Shown: positions 24,824 through 34,706, counted from the stretch's first letter. The stretch is 64,000 nucleotides of DNA from Candidatus Gemmiger excrementavium (GCA_019116485.1 DXBO01000134.1:1-64000), one strand, 5' to 3'. Translations and numbers: made by a program. The notes: generated by a model from the sequence alone, not told the origin.

Positions 24824-27800
24824 GTGAAAAAAGCCATCGCCACCTTGCTGAGCTTCTGCATGATGTTCAGCATCCTGGCACAAGGCCCTGTCGCCTATGC
24901 TCAGGAAGCCTTCTCCGCGCATGCGGAACAGGCATATGCGGCAGCCTCCCCCGAAACGGGCGCCATGACGGAGGAAGAAGAAATACCCGATACGCTCTCT
25001 CAGGAGAGCGAGGTGCAGGCGGCAGCCGCCACGGTGGAGACCGCCGCCCCCGTTCTGCTGGATGTCGATACACCGGCCAATATCTCGGCTGTGGAAGTAA
25101 TCCTGCAGGACCCCGAAGAACTGTTTACAGTACAGCTGCTCAGCGCCAGCGGAGAGCGGCTGAACTTTGAAAAGGCCGCGTCCAAAGACGGCCTGATTAC
25201 CCTGCGCGCTGCCAACCTGCCCAACGGCGACTACACCCTGACCGTTACCGGCGAGCGCTTTGCCACCTATACCCAGCACCTGACCCTGCAGGACCGGGTG
25301 TACGCCCTGCAGCTGTACAAGGGGTTCCTGGCCGGGTATACCTATGAGACGGGCAGCGTGCACCCCGGCGTGCTGCGCCTGGGCGATGTGACCGGTGACG
25401 GCATCATCGACCAGCGCGACGCCCAGGCGGTGATCGACGCTTTCGGCACTGCGGCGCCGCAGGCCCGGTATGACCTGAACGGCGACGGCGCGGTGGACCT
25501 GACCGACCTGCAGATCATCGCGGCCAACATCAATGAACCCCGCGAACTGACGGCTGCGGTGTCTACCAGCATCCCGGCGGCGGCTGCTGCTCCCGCCACG
25601 GCGGAGGGCACTACCGCCGAGTTCAAAGATGAGGCTGTAAAGCTCAAAACCGAAACAGCCATCAGCGAGGACAACCCTGCGGTCATCAACTTTGATTTTG
25701 CCGCCCAGGGCGGTGAAAGCGGTGTCGCCATGGAGGCCATCTCCCTTCAGACTCCCACGCAGAGCGAAAACGCGGTGACCGCTGCCACCATCACGGTGGA
25801 ATATGTGGAAGACGGGCAGACCAAGACCAAGGAATTTGCCGTGGAAACGGCGAAAGCCCGTGCCGCCGGTGTGGCGGTAATCCAGCCGGACGGCTCGGTT
25901 GTCATTGACTTCGGCAAGCAGATCGCCGTCAAAAAGGTCAGCATCAAGGTCACCGCTACCGCCGACAACACCAACCTGGCCGAGATCACCAAGGTGGAAT
26001 TCCTCAACGATATGGAAAGCCGTATCCCGGCTCCCACCATGGACATTCCCGGAAATCTCCTGGCGGAACCGGCCAACCGTTCCTTTACGCTGACCTGGGA
26101 CGCCGCGGTGAACGTTACGGGCTATGAAGTGCTTATCACCCTGGGGGATAAGCAGCAGGCCATGCGCACCACCGTCAATCAGCTCACCGTCACCCGTTTT
26201 GACGGTGAAAAACTGGAAAACGGCACGGAATACACGGTAAAGGTCCAGTCTGTCAACGGCGAGTGGAGCAGCGGCTACGGCGAGGCCGTCAAGGTGGTGC
26301 CCAAGGTGGATGAACTGCCCCCGGCACCCGATGGTCTGCGCCTGACCGGGCGGTTCCAGCGCATCGAAGCCTCCTGGGACAAGATGAAGGACACCGATAC
26401 CTACAACCTTTATTACCGCAAAGCCAATGATACCGGGGCGGAGTTTACCAAGATCGAGGGCATTGCCGCCAACGGCTACACCATCCAGGGGCTGCAGAAC
26501 AACGTGACCTACGAAGTGTACGTCACCGGCGTCAACGACCTGGGCGAAGGTCCGGCATCTCTGACTGCCAAGGCGGCCACCACTGGCATCACGCCTGTCA
26601 AAATGCCGCTGTACAAGCTCATCAACACCCTGGGTGATCCCGGCCAGCCCACGGCCCACATCACCAGCATCATCCATGAAACGGGATACATGAAGGACAG
26701 CCCGCTGGATTCCGGCAACAGCGCCTGGGGTGCGGCGGACAACGACTTTGGTTCCTGGTACGGCCTGAACGACTGGGACGACGGCGCCGCCTACCCTGAC
26801 AACGGCGGCATCCGCGTGACCTTTGACCAGGCCTACCATATCGGCAGCATCTCGCTGACCCAGGCCGAGGAGCGCGGTTACTACGGCAAGGTCCGTGTGT
26901 ATGCCCGCAACGACGGCGGGGAATACCTGGTGCCCGGCGTCAGCATAGTCAAGCATGCCGACGAGAACGGCCATGGCTATTACACCATCAAGATCCCCGG
27001 CGGTGTGACCACCGATTATCTGCGGGTGTGTGTGGGCTACCTGTACTGGAACAGCCCGGTCTCCATTGCGGAGATGCGCTTCTACCGCTATGACAGCCTG
27101 GAGGACGATATTCTGGCGCTGTATGCCGACGATTTGCATCTCGCACTGCGGGAAGGTGTGAACGAGCAGACCATTGCGGACCTGCAGACCCGCCTGGATA
27201 CCCCCGACGAGGCCAGCGGCCAGCTGCACCCTGACCGGGTGAACCTGCAGCGGGAACTGGACAACGCCCGCGGCCTGCTGGATGCAAACCTGCAGACTGC
27301 CGTACAGATCCACACCGGCATCACCGCCCAGAAGGACGGTCACCTGGGCTTTACCGGCCTGAACGCCTGGCAGCCCCTGGGTGTGACCGCCTATGCCAAC
27401 GAGGAACTGGTCCTCTATGTGGGCGGCAACTCCGGCGCTACCGGCGCCAATGCTTCGCTGCAGCTCATCTTCTCTCAGTACAATGCCGAGTACGGGCAGG
27501 TGGTCTCCAAAGCGTATCCCCTCCAGATCGGCCGCAATGAGGTCCTGGTCCCCGACCTGGTCAGCTTTGACGCCGAACACGGCGGTGCCCTGTATGTGCA
27601 GTACACCGGCAACAACGCCGCCGATCAGTATTCCGTCCGCGTCAGCGGCGGTACGGCCATCCCGGTGCTGGACCTGTACGGTATCGACGATGCCGGCGAG
27701 CGCCTGGCCCGTGTGACCGCCTATGTGCAGCAGCTGGAGGCCCGCGCCGCGGAGCTGGAAACCCTGCACAACGAACTGCACAGCAGTTCCGGCCTGAGCG

Positions 27801-29995
27801 CGGTGGACCACGCCTACAACCCCGAGGAGTGCATCTTCAACACCACGGATATCCTGTTGGACCAGATGATGCTTTCGGTGCCCGCCACCCAGGTGCTGGC
27901 CGGTCTGGACAGCGGTTCCACCGCCGATAAAGCGGCCAGACTGCTCAATTCCATGGACGCCATGGACCAGATGATGGTGCTGTTCTACCAGCACAAGGGC
28001 CTGACCAACCTGGAAGGTGCGGGTGACCGCAACCGTCTGCCTGCCCAGCACCTGAACATCCGCTACATGCGCATGTTCGCCGGGGCTTTCATGTACGCTG
28101 CGGGCAACCACATCGGCATCGGCTGGGATTCTGTACTCGGCCTGGCCCAGGGCAACCCTGTGGTGCTGAACGAAGCGGGCAACTATCTCAGCGGTGAATA
28201 TTTCGGCTGGGGCATTGCCCACGAGATCGGCCACAACATCAACCAGGGCAGCTATGCCGTGGCGGAAGTCACCAACAACTACTTCTCCCAGATTTCCCAG
28301 GCCAGAGAGGGCGTACGTTTTGGCTATGACGCCATCTACCGCAAGGTTACCAGCGGTGCCCTGGGCGCGGCGGACGATGTGTTCACCCAGCTGGGCATGT
28401 ACTGGCAGCTGCACCTGGCCTATGACCGCGGTTACGAATACCAGATTTATGACAGCTATGGTCAGCTGTTCGAAAGCCGCTTCTTTGCCCGTGTGGACAC
28501 CTACGCCCGCACGCCTTCCGCGGCGCCTGCGCCGGGCGGCCTGCAGCTGAGCCTGGGCGGCGACGCCAACCAGAACCTGATGCGCCTGGCCAGTGCCGCG
28601 GCCCAGCGGGACCTGACGGAATTCTTTGGCCGCTGGGGTCTGGTGCCCGACACCACCACGGCTGCCTATATGGCGCAGTTTGAGCCGGAGACCCGGGCTA
28701 TCTACTATACCAACGACGCCGCCCGCGATTATGCCTTTACCCACGGCGACGCCGCCAGCTTTGCCGGTCAGGCCGTGCTCACCGGCGGCACCACCGCTGT
28801 GGTGGACGGCAAGACCCCCAACCAGGTCAACCTGACGCTGGCGGCTGACGCCGACAGCGAGCTGGTCCTGGGGTACGAGATCAGCCGCATCACCTGGCAG
28901 AACGGCAAAGCCACCACCCAGGTCGTGGGCTTTACCACCAACAATACCTATACCGATACCATCACCACCGTCAACAACCGTACCGTGGCCTACCAGGTCA
29001 CGGCGGTGGACAAGTTCCTGAACCGCTCCCAGAGCATGACCCTGCCGGCGGTCAAGATCAGCCATGACGGCAGTTACGAAAAATCCCTGTGGACTGTGAC
29101 CACCAACATGGTGTCGGATCAGGATACCACCCACGAGGCCGTTGAAAAGGACCCCTGCGCTCCGCAGCCGGTCTCGGCCATCAGCCGCATCATCGACAAC
29201 AACAAGAATACCACCTACACCGGCAGGGCGACTTCCGGCAAGGCCACCATTACGGTGGACTTCCACAAAACGCTGGCCGCCACCGGTTTCAAGTACACTG
29301 TGACCGAAGGCACGCCCATCCAGAGATATGAGGTGCAGATCAGCACCGACGGCACCTGGAAGACGCTGGCCACCGGTACCTTTACCGGGGACGAGGTCAA
29401 CACCGTCTACTTCCGCAACGAGAACAACGACCCCTGGGTCTGCACCTATGATGCGGACCAGCTGCGCCTCATCGTCACGGCGCCCACCGGCACCGATATT
29501 TCCATCAGCGAACTGGATGTGCTGGGCCCCACCGGCGACAATGTGGAACTGCTGGCGGACGGTATCGGCACCCTGCAAGATGCTTATACCTTTGATGCCG
29601 ACGCCGGAGAGGCGGGGGTGATCCCCGCGGGCTCCCTGCTCTTCACGGGCAGCTACAAGGGCAACCCGGCCTACAACGTGGTGCTGCTCTACGACCAGAA
29701 CGGCAGTATCGTGGGCGGCGTGGATGCCGAGGGCAACCTGGTGGCCCACCAGATCATTCTGGCCGAAGTGCCTGAACAGGGGGAACTGGGTGAAGTCAGC
29801 GAGGGCAGCTGGGTCTACTGGATCGAACCCGATGCCCTGGAAGGGATGAAACTGCCTGAGACGGTGTGTGCCGAGATTTACCGTGTGGACAATGCCACCA
29901 CCAACGAGGGCCAGCGCCTGACCGGCGATACCCTGCCGGTGACGCTGCCCGGTGAACTGCCCAACATCACCCTGACCGGCGATTCCGCCCATTGA
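24824..29995 (+). CDS. Secreted M60-like (enhancin-type) metallopeptidase with signal peptide, internal type-I dockerin, FN3 and F5/8C-like modules (1723 aa)
   Basis: MKKAIATLLSFCMMFSILAQGPVAYAQ signal; dockerin duplicate loops GDVTGDGIIDQRD...YDLNGDGAVDLTD; two FN3-like repeats; GWGIAHEIGHNINQGSYAVAE (HExxH...E gluzincin, M60 context); GTG start with GAAAGGAAG. Confidence 0.88.
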   Translation: MKKAIATLLSFCMMFSILAQGPVAYAQEAFSAHAEQAYAAASPETGAMTEEEEIPDTLSQESEVQAAAATVETAAPVLLDVDTPANISAVEVILQDPEELFTVQLLSASGERLNFEKAASKDGLITLRAANLPNGDYTLTVTGERFATYTQHLTLQDRVYALQLYKGFLAGYTYETGSVHPGVLRLGDVTGDGIIDQRDAQAVIDAFGTAAPQARYDLNGDGAVDLTDLQIIAANINEPRELTAAVSTSIPAAAAAPATAEGTTAEFKDEAVKLKTETAISEDNPAVINFDFAAQGGESGVAMEAISLQTPTQSENAVTAATITVEYVEDGQTKTKEFAVETAKARAAGVAVIQPDGSVVIDFGKQIAVKKVSIKVTATADNTNLAEITKVEFLNDMESRIPAPTMDIPGNLLAEPANRSFTLTWDAAVNVTGYEVLITLGDKQQAMRTTVNQLTVTRFDGEKLENGTEYTVKVQSVNGEWSSGYGEAVKVVPKVDELPPAPDGLRLTGRFQRIEASWDKMKDTDTYNLYYRKANDTGAEFTKIEGIAANGYTIQGLQNNVTYEVYVTGVNDLGEGPASLTAKAATTGITPVKMPLYKLINTLGDPGQPTAHITSIIHETGYMKDSPLDSGNSAWGAADNDFGSWYGLNDWDDGAAYPDNGGIRVTFDQAYHIGSISLTQAEERGYYGKVRVYARNDGGEYLVPGVSIVKHADENGHGYYTIKIPGGVTTDYLRVCVGYLYWNSPVSIAEMRFYRYDSLEDDILALYADDLHLALREGVNEQTIADLQTRLDTPDEASGQLHPDRVNLQRELDNARGLLDANLQTAVQIHTGITAQKDGHLGFTGLNAWQPLGVTAYANEELVLYVGGNSGATGANASLQLIFSQYNAEYGQVVSKAYPLQIGRNEVLVPDLVSFDAEHGGALYVQYTGNNAADQYSVRVSGGTAIPVLDLYGIDDAGERLARVTAYVQQLEARAAELETLHNELHSSSGLSAVDHAYNPEECIFNTTDILLDQMMLSVPATQVLAGLDSGSTADKAARLLNSMDAMDQMMVLFYQHKGLTNLEGAGDRNRLPAQHLNIRYMRMFAGAFMYAAGNHIGIGWDSVLGLAQGNPVVLNEAGNYLSGEYFGWGIAHEIGHNINQGSYAVAEVTNNYFSQISQAREGVRFGYDAIYRKVTSGALGAADDVFTQLGMYWQLHLAYDRGYEYQIYDSYGQLFESRFFARVDTYARTPSAAPAPGGLQLSLGGDANQNLMRLASAAAQRDLTEFFGRWGLVPDTTTAAYMAQFEPETRAIYYTNDAARDYAFTHGDAASFAGQAVLTGGTTAVVDGKTPNQVNLTLAADADSELVLGYEISRITWQNGKATTQVVGFTTNNTYTDTITTVNNRTVAYQVTAVDKFLNRSQSMTLPAVKISHDGSYEKSLWTVTTNMVSDQDTTHEAVEKDPCAPQPVSAISRIIDNNKNTTYTGRATSGKATITVDFHKTLAATGFKYTVTEGTPIQRYEVQISTDGTWKTLATGTFTGDEVNTVYFRNENNDPWVCTYDADQLRLIVTAPTGTDISISELDVLGPTGDNVELLADGIGTLQDAYTFDADAGEAGVIPAGSLLFTGSYKGNPAYNVVLLYDQNGSIVGGVDAEGNLVAHQIILAEVPEQGELGEVSEGSWVYWIEPDALEGMKLPETVCAEIYRVDNATTNEGQRLTGDTLPVTLPGELPNITLTGDSAH

Positions 29996-30013
29996 CAGAC
30001 AAGGAGACCTACC

Positions 30014-30931
30014 ATGAAAAAACAACTGGCCACCCTGCTGCTGGCCGCTGCCCTGACGCTGTGGGCTCTGCCCGCGTCGGCCCAGGCCGCCCGGGAGGGC
30101 GTACAGCTGGAGACCAGCGGCGGCAGTACGGTTGTCACGCTGACACTGCCCCAGGAAACGGTGCAACAGGGCGTTACCTCGCTGCAGCTGAGCTTTGACG
30201 TACAGGGCGGCGATGTGAAGTTCGACTTTGCGGATACCCTGCCCGCAACGGTAAAAGAATACCGCTGCAACGACAATACGCTGACGCTTTATCTTTCCGG
30301 CCGTGACACACTGCTGGACAGCGGCACCGAAAGTGTACGCCTGGGTGAGATCAGCGTTGCCAAAGCCACCCAGAACGAGGTCACCGTCACCTTTGACCCG
30401 GACTCCCTGCAGCTGCTCAACGCGGCCAACGGTACGGTGGTGGCCGATGCCCTGCCCGAGACCCTGGCGGTGATGCCCGCAAACGGGGCACCGGACAACG
30501 ACCAGGACGGGGACCAGAGTGGAAATCAGGGCAGTACCGGCGGCAGCCAGAACGGCGGCACGGGTACGGCCCCGACAGAGACCCGGAAACCGGAATCCCC
30601 GGTGGAGCCCACCGCAACGCCGGTGCCGGATGCAGCCGCCACCCTGATCAGCCCGGTGGGCGGTACAACCCATACCCCTGCCGCTACCCGCAAACCTGCC
30701 GCGGCCTCCCAGGCCGACGGTGAGGTCCCGGTCCCCGGCACCATCCCTGCCCCCAGCGCTCAGCCGGAAACCACAACCGCGCCGCAGGCAACGCCGGAAA
30801 CGGCGCCTGCCACAGCGGAAAGCGCTGCCCAACAGAATGGCGAGGGCGGGCTGCCTATCCTGCCCATTGCGGCAGGGGTGGTGGTCCTGGCAATCATCGC
30901 CGTGGTGGTGATCCGCCGCCTCTTCTTCTGA
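30014..30931 (+). CDS. Secreted membrane-anchored protein: signal peptide, cohesin/CBM-like beta domain (tentative), Thr/Pro/Ala linker, C-terminal TM
   Basis: MKKQLATLLLAAALTLWALPASAQA signal; beta-rich VTSLQLSFDVQGGDVKFDFAD... region; PTETRKPESPVEPTATPVP linker; LPILPIAAGVVVLAIIAVVVIRRLFF TM; 18 bp after the M60 gene. Confidence 0.75.
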   Translation: MKKQLATLLLAAALTLWALPASAQAAREGVQLETSGGSTVVTLTLPQETVQQGVTSLQLSFDVQGGDVKFDFADTLPATVKEYRCNDNTLTLYLSGRDTLLDSGTESVRLGEISVAKATQNEVTVTFDPDSLQLLNAANGTVVADALPETLAVMPANGAPDNDQDGDQSGNQGSTGGSQNGGTGTAPTETRKPESPVEPTATPVPDAAATLISPVGGTTHTPAATRKPAAASQADGEVPVPGTIPAPSAQPETTTAPQATPETAPATAESAAQQNGEGGLPILPIAAGVVVLAIIAVVVIRRLFF

Positions 30932-30985
30932 TCCCCAACCCCAAAAGCGGGCGGTAAAAGGCCGCCCGGCAAGCAAAATGTAAAG

Positions 30986-31024
30986 CAGGCGCCTGCATCT
31001 TACGATGCAGGCGCCTGTCTTTTT
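30986..31024 (+). terminator. Strong intrinsic terminator of M60/anchor operon
   Basis: caggcgcctgcatc-ttac-gatgcaggcgcctg + tcttttt. Confidence 0.88.
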
Positions 31025-31031
31025 GTGTGGT

Positions 31032-31877
31032 TCAGCCCGGGGTGTCCAGCCCGTAGTCCCGCAGGCAGCGGCGAATCCCCTCCGCCGTGGTGTCAAACAC
31101 TACGCCGCCCCGGCGGGCTTTGGCGCAGTCCATGGCCAGGCTGCGCTGCCGGTCTCCCGGTTCCAGGGCGGGGCTGATATGCAATGCCGTGCAGAAAGCC
31201 CGGGCCGTTTCGTACATGGTCAGCGTGTTTTCACTGCCGAAGTTATATACGCCCCCCGGCAGCTCCAGGGCGGGCAGCAGGTTTTCCACCGCCTGGCGCA
31301 CATAGGTCACGCCCCGGTATTCCCGGCGGGAAAACACGGCGGTTTTGCCCTGCAGCGCGGCTTGCAGCAGGTTCAGCGGCAGGTTCCCCCGGACAGGCAG
31401 CCCGTACCCCGGTAAATCGTACAGCCAGGTGGCCCGCAGATGCACGCTGTCCGGGCAAAGGGCCAGCGCCCGCTCCTCGGCCTCCCGCTTGTGGCGGCCA
31501 TAGACGTTGGCGGGGTGCAGGGGCGTGTCCTCCCCAAAGGGGCCGTCCCCCGGCAGGCCGGCATAGACCTGGTCGGAACTGAAGCTGACCAGCTTGGCGC
31601 CGGTGTGCCGGGCGGCGTCCGCCAGCCACACCGGAAGTTCCACGTTGGCCCGGTAGGATTCCTGGGGGTGGGCTTCGCTGTAGCCGGTGTCTGAAATGGC
31701 TGCCGTGTGCAGGATGACCTCGGGCCGGGCCCGGGCCAACAGTTCTTCTATCTCCTGTGGGCCGGCGGTGCGCAGCAGGCCGGGGGCCACAGGCAGCAGG
31801 GTCAGCCGGTCTGCCAGCTGCTGCAATACGCGGGCGCCTACAAAACCGCCCGCCCCGGTAAGCAGTACTCGTTTCAT
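31032..31877 (-). CDS. NAD(P)-dependent sugar nucleotide epimerase/reductase (RmlD/SDR extended family)
   Basis: MKRVLLTGAGGFVGARVLQQLA; HTAAISDTGYSEAHP; VSFSSDQVYAG; NVYGRHKREAE (YxxxK). Confidence 0.87.
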   Translation of the reverse strand: MKRVLLTGAGGFVGARVLQQLADRLTLLPVAPGLLRTAGPQEIEELLARARPEVILHTAAISDTGYSEAHPQESYRANVELPVWLADAARHTGAKLVSFSSDQVYAGLPGDGPFGEDTPLHPANVYGRHKREAEERALALCPDSVHLRATWLYDLPGYGLPVRGNLPLNLLQAALQGKTAVFSRREYRGVTYVRQAVENLLPALELPGGVYNFGSENTLTMYETARAFCTALHISPALEPGDRQRSLAMDCAKARRGGVVFDTTAEGIRRCLRDYGLDTPG

Positions 31878-32365
31878 ATCCAGTCTCCTGTTTCGGCATG
31901 CAGCCCCGGCACAAGGCCGCTGAGGGGGCTGTTTGCATTGTGAATGCGCTTGGCAAAGGCAAAGTTTTCCATGCATGCGCAGTGGAAAGGCAAAGAGGAT
32001 AAAGATAGTGTATCGCATACAGGCAGGAATTGCAATTGCCGTCTGCAAAGGCGGTGCGGCATACGCCGGTACAGAGGGGCTGCCTTGCGGGAAAACGCCG
32101 TGGCCCCGCCGCCCGATGCGGGTCGAAAAAGAGCGAAAAGTCCATGCGGGAATTGCAAAAGATACGGCAAAAAATGTATGGAAAGTATAAATAAACAATG
32201 GGATGGAATCGCTTGACTCGAAAATATTTCTATTCTATGCAGAAATAAAATACGCGATATAACGCGCAAATGATGGACTATTACAAACTTGTGAAACAAA
32301 TATGAACAAATGTTAAAAATTATCTGTTTACTAGGAAAAGTATCGCAGTTTTGTCCTGAAATGCA

Positions 32366-32396
32366 TTGACATTTCGACCAAAAGCAGATACTATCT
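32366..32396 (+). promoter_or_regulatory. Promoter of BlaI-like gene with overlapping dyad
   Basis: TTGACA-17 nt-TACTAT; 11-bp dyad agata-c-tatct (32386-32396) over the -10. Confidence 0.6.
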
Positions 32397-32429
32397 AAGT
32401 ACTATGATGGTAAGGGAGAGTAGAGTGCC

Positions 32430-32798
32430 GTGCATCTGACGAAAAGCGAACAGCAGATCATGGAAATTTTCTGGCAGGCCGACCACCCGATGGCACAGAC
32501 CGAGGTGGTTTCTACCTGCGTGGACCGCAAATGGAAAGAACGCTCGATTTTTTCCATGCTCAACAGCCTGATGGAAAAAGGCGTCCTGCAGGAGGTCGGT
32601 TTTGTGCGCAGCGGTAAGACCTACGCGCGCACCTTTGAGCCGGCCATGTCCCAGGCAGAGTACCTGGCCGCGGTGGTGGCGGAACAGCTGCCCGACTGCC
32701 AGCTGCCCGCGCTGCTCACGGCGCTGCTGCACCGGGTGGAACTGACCCCGGCGCTGCAGAAAGAGCTGCGCAGTGCCCTGCGGGAAACCGCACAGTGA
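32430..32798 (+). CDS. BlaI/MecI/CopY family transcriptional repressor
   Basis: LTKSEQQIMEIFWQADHPMAQTEVVSTCVDRKWKERSIFSMLNSLMEKGVLQEVGFVRSGKTYARTFEP. Confidence 0.9.
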   Translation: MHLTKSEQQIMEIFWQADHPMAQTEVVSTCVDRKWKERSIFSMLNSLMEKGVLQEVGFVRSGKTYARTFEPAMSQAEYLAAVVAEQLPDCQLPALLTALLHRVELTPALQKELRSALRETAQ

Positions 32799-32810
32799 TA
32801 CCGCACACGA

Positions 32811-32851
32811 AAATGACCGGCCCCGCCGTTGCAGGCGGGGCCGGTCATTTT
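32811..32851. terminator. Bidirectional terminator
   Basis: 17-bp stem aaatgaccggccccgcc-gttgca-ggcggggccggtcattt + tttt. Confidence 0.85.
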
Positions 32852-32874
32852 TTGCGCTTTGTACAGGAGAAGGC

Positions 32875-34041
32875 TCAGCCGATCATGCCGCTGTCGGCAA
32901 TGGCCTGCACAGCACTGCGGATTTGTTCCACCGGCATAGTCAGGGCAAAGCGGACATAGCCCTCGCCGCTGGGGCCGAAGCTGGACCCCGGGGTGCAGAT
33001 GACATTGGCTTTTTCAATGAGCTGCAGGCAGAAGTCCATGCTGCTGGCGTACCCTTCGGGGATGGGGGCCCACACGAACATACTGCCGTGGCTGTCGGGC
33101 ACGTTCCAGCCGATGCTGCGCAGACCGCCGCACAGGGCGTCCCGGCGGCGCTGATACTCGGCGCACTGGCGTTTTACGCCGTCCAGCGGGCCGGTCATGG
33201 CGGCGATGGCCGCTTTCTGGATGGGCAAAAACATGCCGAAGTCGATCTGGGTGCGCAGCTTTTTGCAGGCAGCCACCACATCGGGGCGGCCTACCAGAAA
33301 ACTCACGCGGGCACCGGTGACGTTGAAACTCTTGCTCAGGCTGAAAAACTCCACGGCACAGTCGGCGGCGCCGGGGGTGTTGAACACGCTGCCGCCGTGG
33401 GCACCGTCAAAGATGATATCGCTGTAGGCGTTGTCATGGACCAGCAGGATGTCGTAAGTACGGCAGAAATCCACGATCTCGGCGTAGAGTTCCGGCGTGC
33501 CGATGCTGCCCACCGGGTTGGCGGGCAGGCTGACCAGCATAAGTTTCGCGGCCCGGGCTATCTCTTCGGGGATGGATTTCACGTCGGGCAAAAAGTTGTT
33601 TTCTTTGGTCAGGCGGTAGTACCAGGGTTTGGCCCCGCCCAGCGAGGTGCCGGTCATGAACACCGGGTAGCAGGGGTCGGGCAGCAGCACCAGGTCACCG
33701 TCATTGCACAGCGCCAGGCCCAGGTGGCCGATGCCGTCCTGGCTGCCGGAAAAGCTCATCACCTGGTCGGGGGTGAGGCCCGCCACGCCGAACCGGCGCT
33801 GGTAGTAGTCGCAGACTGCCTGCAGCAGCTCCGGCAGGTCCCGCAGACTGTATTTCCAGTTCTCATCCTGCTGCGCCGCGTCCAGCAGCGCCTGTTTGAT
33901 GTGGGGCGCCGGCGGAAAATCCGGCGTGCCCACGCTTAAATTGTACAAATGGCGGCCTTCAGCCTCCAGGGCGACCTTCTTGTCGTTGAGTGCGGCAAAG
34001 ATCTCGGGGCCAAACAGCTCCAGCCGATGGGAAAATTCCAT
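32875..34041 (-). CDS. Class I/II pyridoxal-phosphate aminotransferase (LL-DAP aminotransferase-like)
   Basis: LSVGTPDFPPAPHIKQAL; LPANPVGSIG; DNAYSDIIFDG; SLSKSFNVTGARVSFLVG. Confidence 0.88.
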   Translation of the reverse strand: MEFSHRLELFGPEIFAALNDKKVALEAEGRHLYNLSVGTPDFPPAPHIKQALLDAAQQDENWKYSLRDLPELLQAVCDYYQRRFGVAGLTPDQVMSFSGSQDGIGHLGLALCNDGDLVLLPDPCYPVFMTGTSLGGAKPWYYRLTKENNFLPDVKSIPEEIARAAKLMLVSLPANPVGSIGTPELYAEIVDFCRTYDILLVHDNAYSDIIFDGAHGGSVFNTPGAADCAVEFFSLSKSFNVTGARVSFLVGRPDVVAACKKLRTQIDFGMFLPIQKAAIAAMTGPLDGVKRQCAEYQRRRDALCGGLRSIGWNVPDSHGSMFVWAPIPEGYASSMDFCLQLIEKANVICTPGSSFGPSGEGYVRFALTMPVEQIRSAVQAIADSGMIG

Positions 34042-34162
34042 GCCAAAACCTCATTTCCTTTGATGGAGTACCGCTTTATTATACGCTTGCCGTGCCCGCC
34101 TTGCAAGCCCTGTCCCATCGTGCTATGATAAGGGGAAAAGAAGGAAAGGACGGCAAACAACC

Positions 34163-34660
34163 ATGGACAAGCGCAACCGGGCCGCACTGGCCTACCTGCT
34201 GGCAGGGATTTCGGCGGCGGGGCGGGCCCTGCTGGCCATGCCGGAATCGACCCAGCTGCAGGAACTTTCCCTTACGGCGCTGGCGGTGGTGGGGTATCTG
34301 CTGCTGTGCCGCCGCACGGTGTGGCCCCTGGTGTGCGGCGGGGGGCAGCTGGTACTGGAGCTGGTGCTGTGCGGCAGCCAGAACGGCGGTGTGTGGGTAT
34401 GGCTGAACCCCGCCCTGCGGGCGGTGGACCTGTGGCTGTTGCTGGGGGCTTCGGTGCTGATGCTGGGGGTGGCCGGGCAGCCCCGGCGGGCCATGCCTGT
34501 GGCGGCGTCGGTGCCGCTGGCGGTGTATACGGTGACCCACTTTCTGCCGGGGGCGGCGCTGGCGGCGTCGGTCTCTTTTGTGGTGTTCAGTGTGGCACTT
34601 TTGTGGTATGCCGTGCTGATGCTGCGGGCGTATAATGCAGCCCGGATCACAAAGCAATAA
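34163..34660 (+). CDS. Hypothetical membrane protein (165 aa)
   Basis: Several hydrophobic segments; followed by terminator. Confidence 0.6.
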   Translation: MDKRNRAALAYLLAGISAAGRALLAMPESTQLQELSLTALAVVGYLLLCRRTVWPLVCGGGQLVLELVLCGSQNGGVWVWLNPALRAVDLWLLLGASVLMLGVAGQPRRAMPVAASVPLAVYTVTHFLPGAALAASVSFVVFSVALLWYAVLMLRAYNAARITKQ

Positions 34661-34677
34661 GGGTACAATTTCCGGGA

Positions 34678-34706
34678 ACGGGCGGTTGTGCAGCCGCCCG
34701 TTTTGT
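34678..34706 (+). terminator. Intrinsic terminator
   Basis: acgggcgg ... ccgcccgt + tttg. Confidence 0.7.

Noticed and set aside
24689-31096. 2135-codon stop-free ORF on the minus strand across the M60-dockerin operon
   Set aside because: Exactly antisense to a well-supported gene with signal peptide, dockerin and protease motifs; the translation is low-complexity G/H/V/Q/R-rich sequence typical of a high-GC antisense mirror frame, and it spans the terminator and intergenic regions
31944-32216. 90-aa + strand ORF upstream of the BlaI-like gene
   Set aside because: No RBS, no domain, compositionally unlike a real protein; region better explained as regulatory leader
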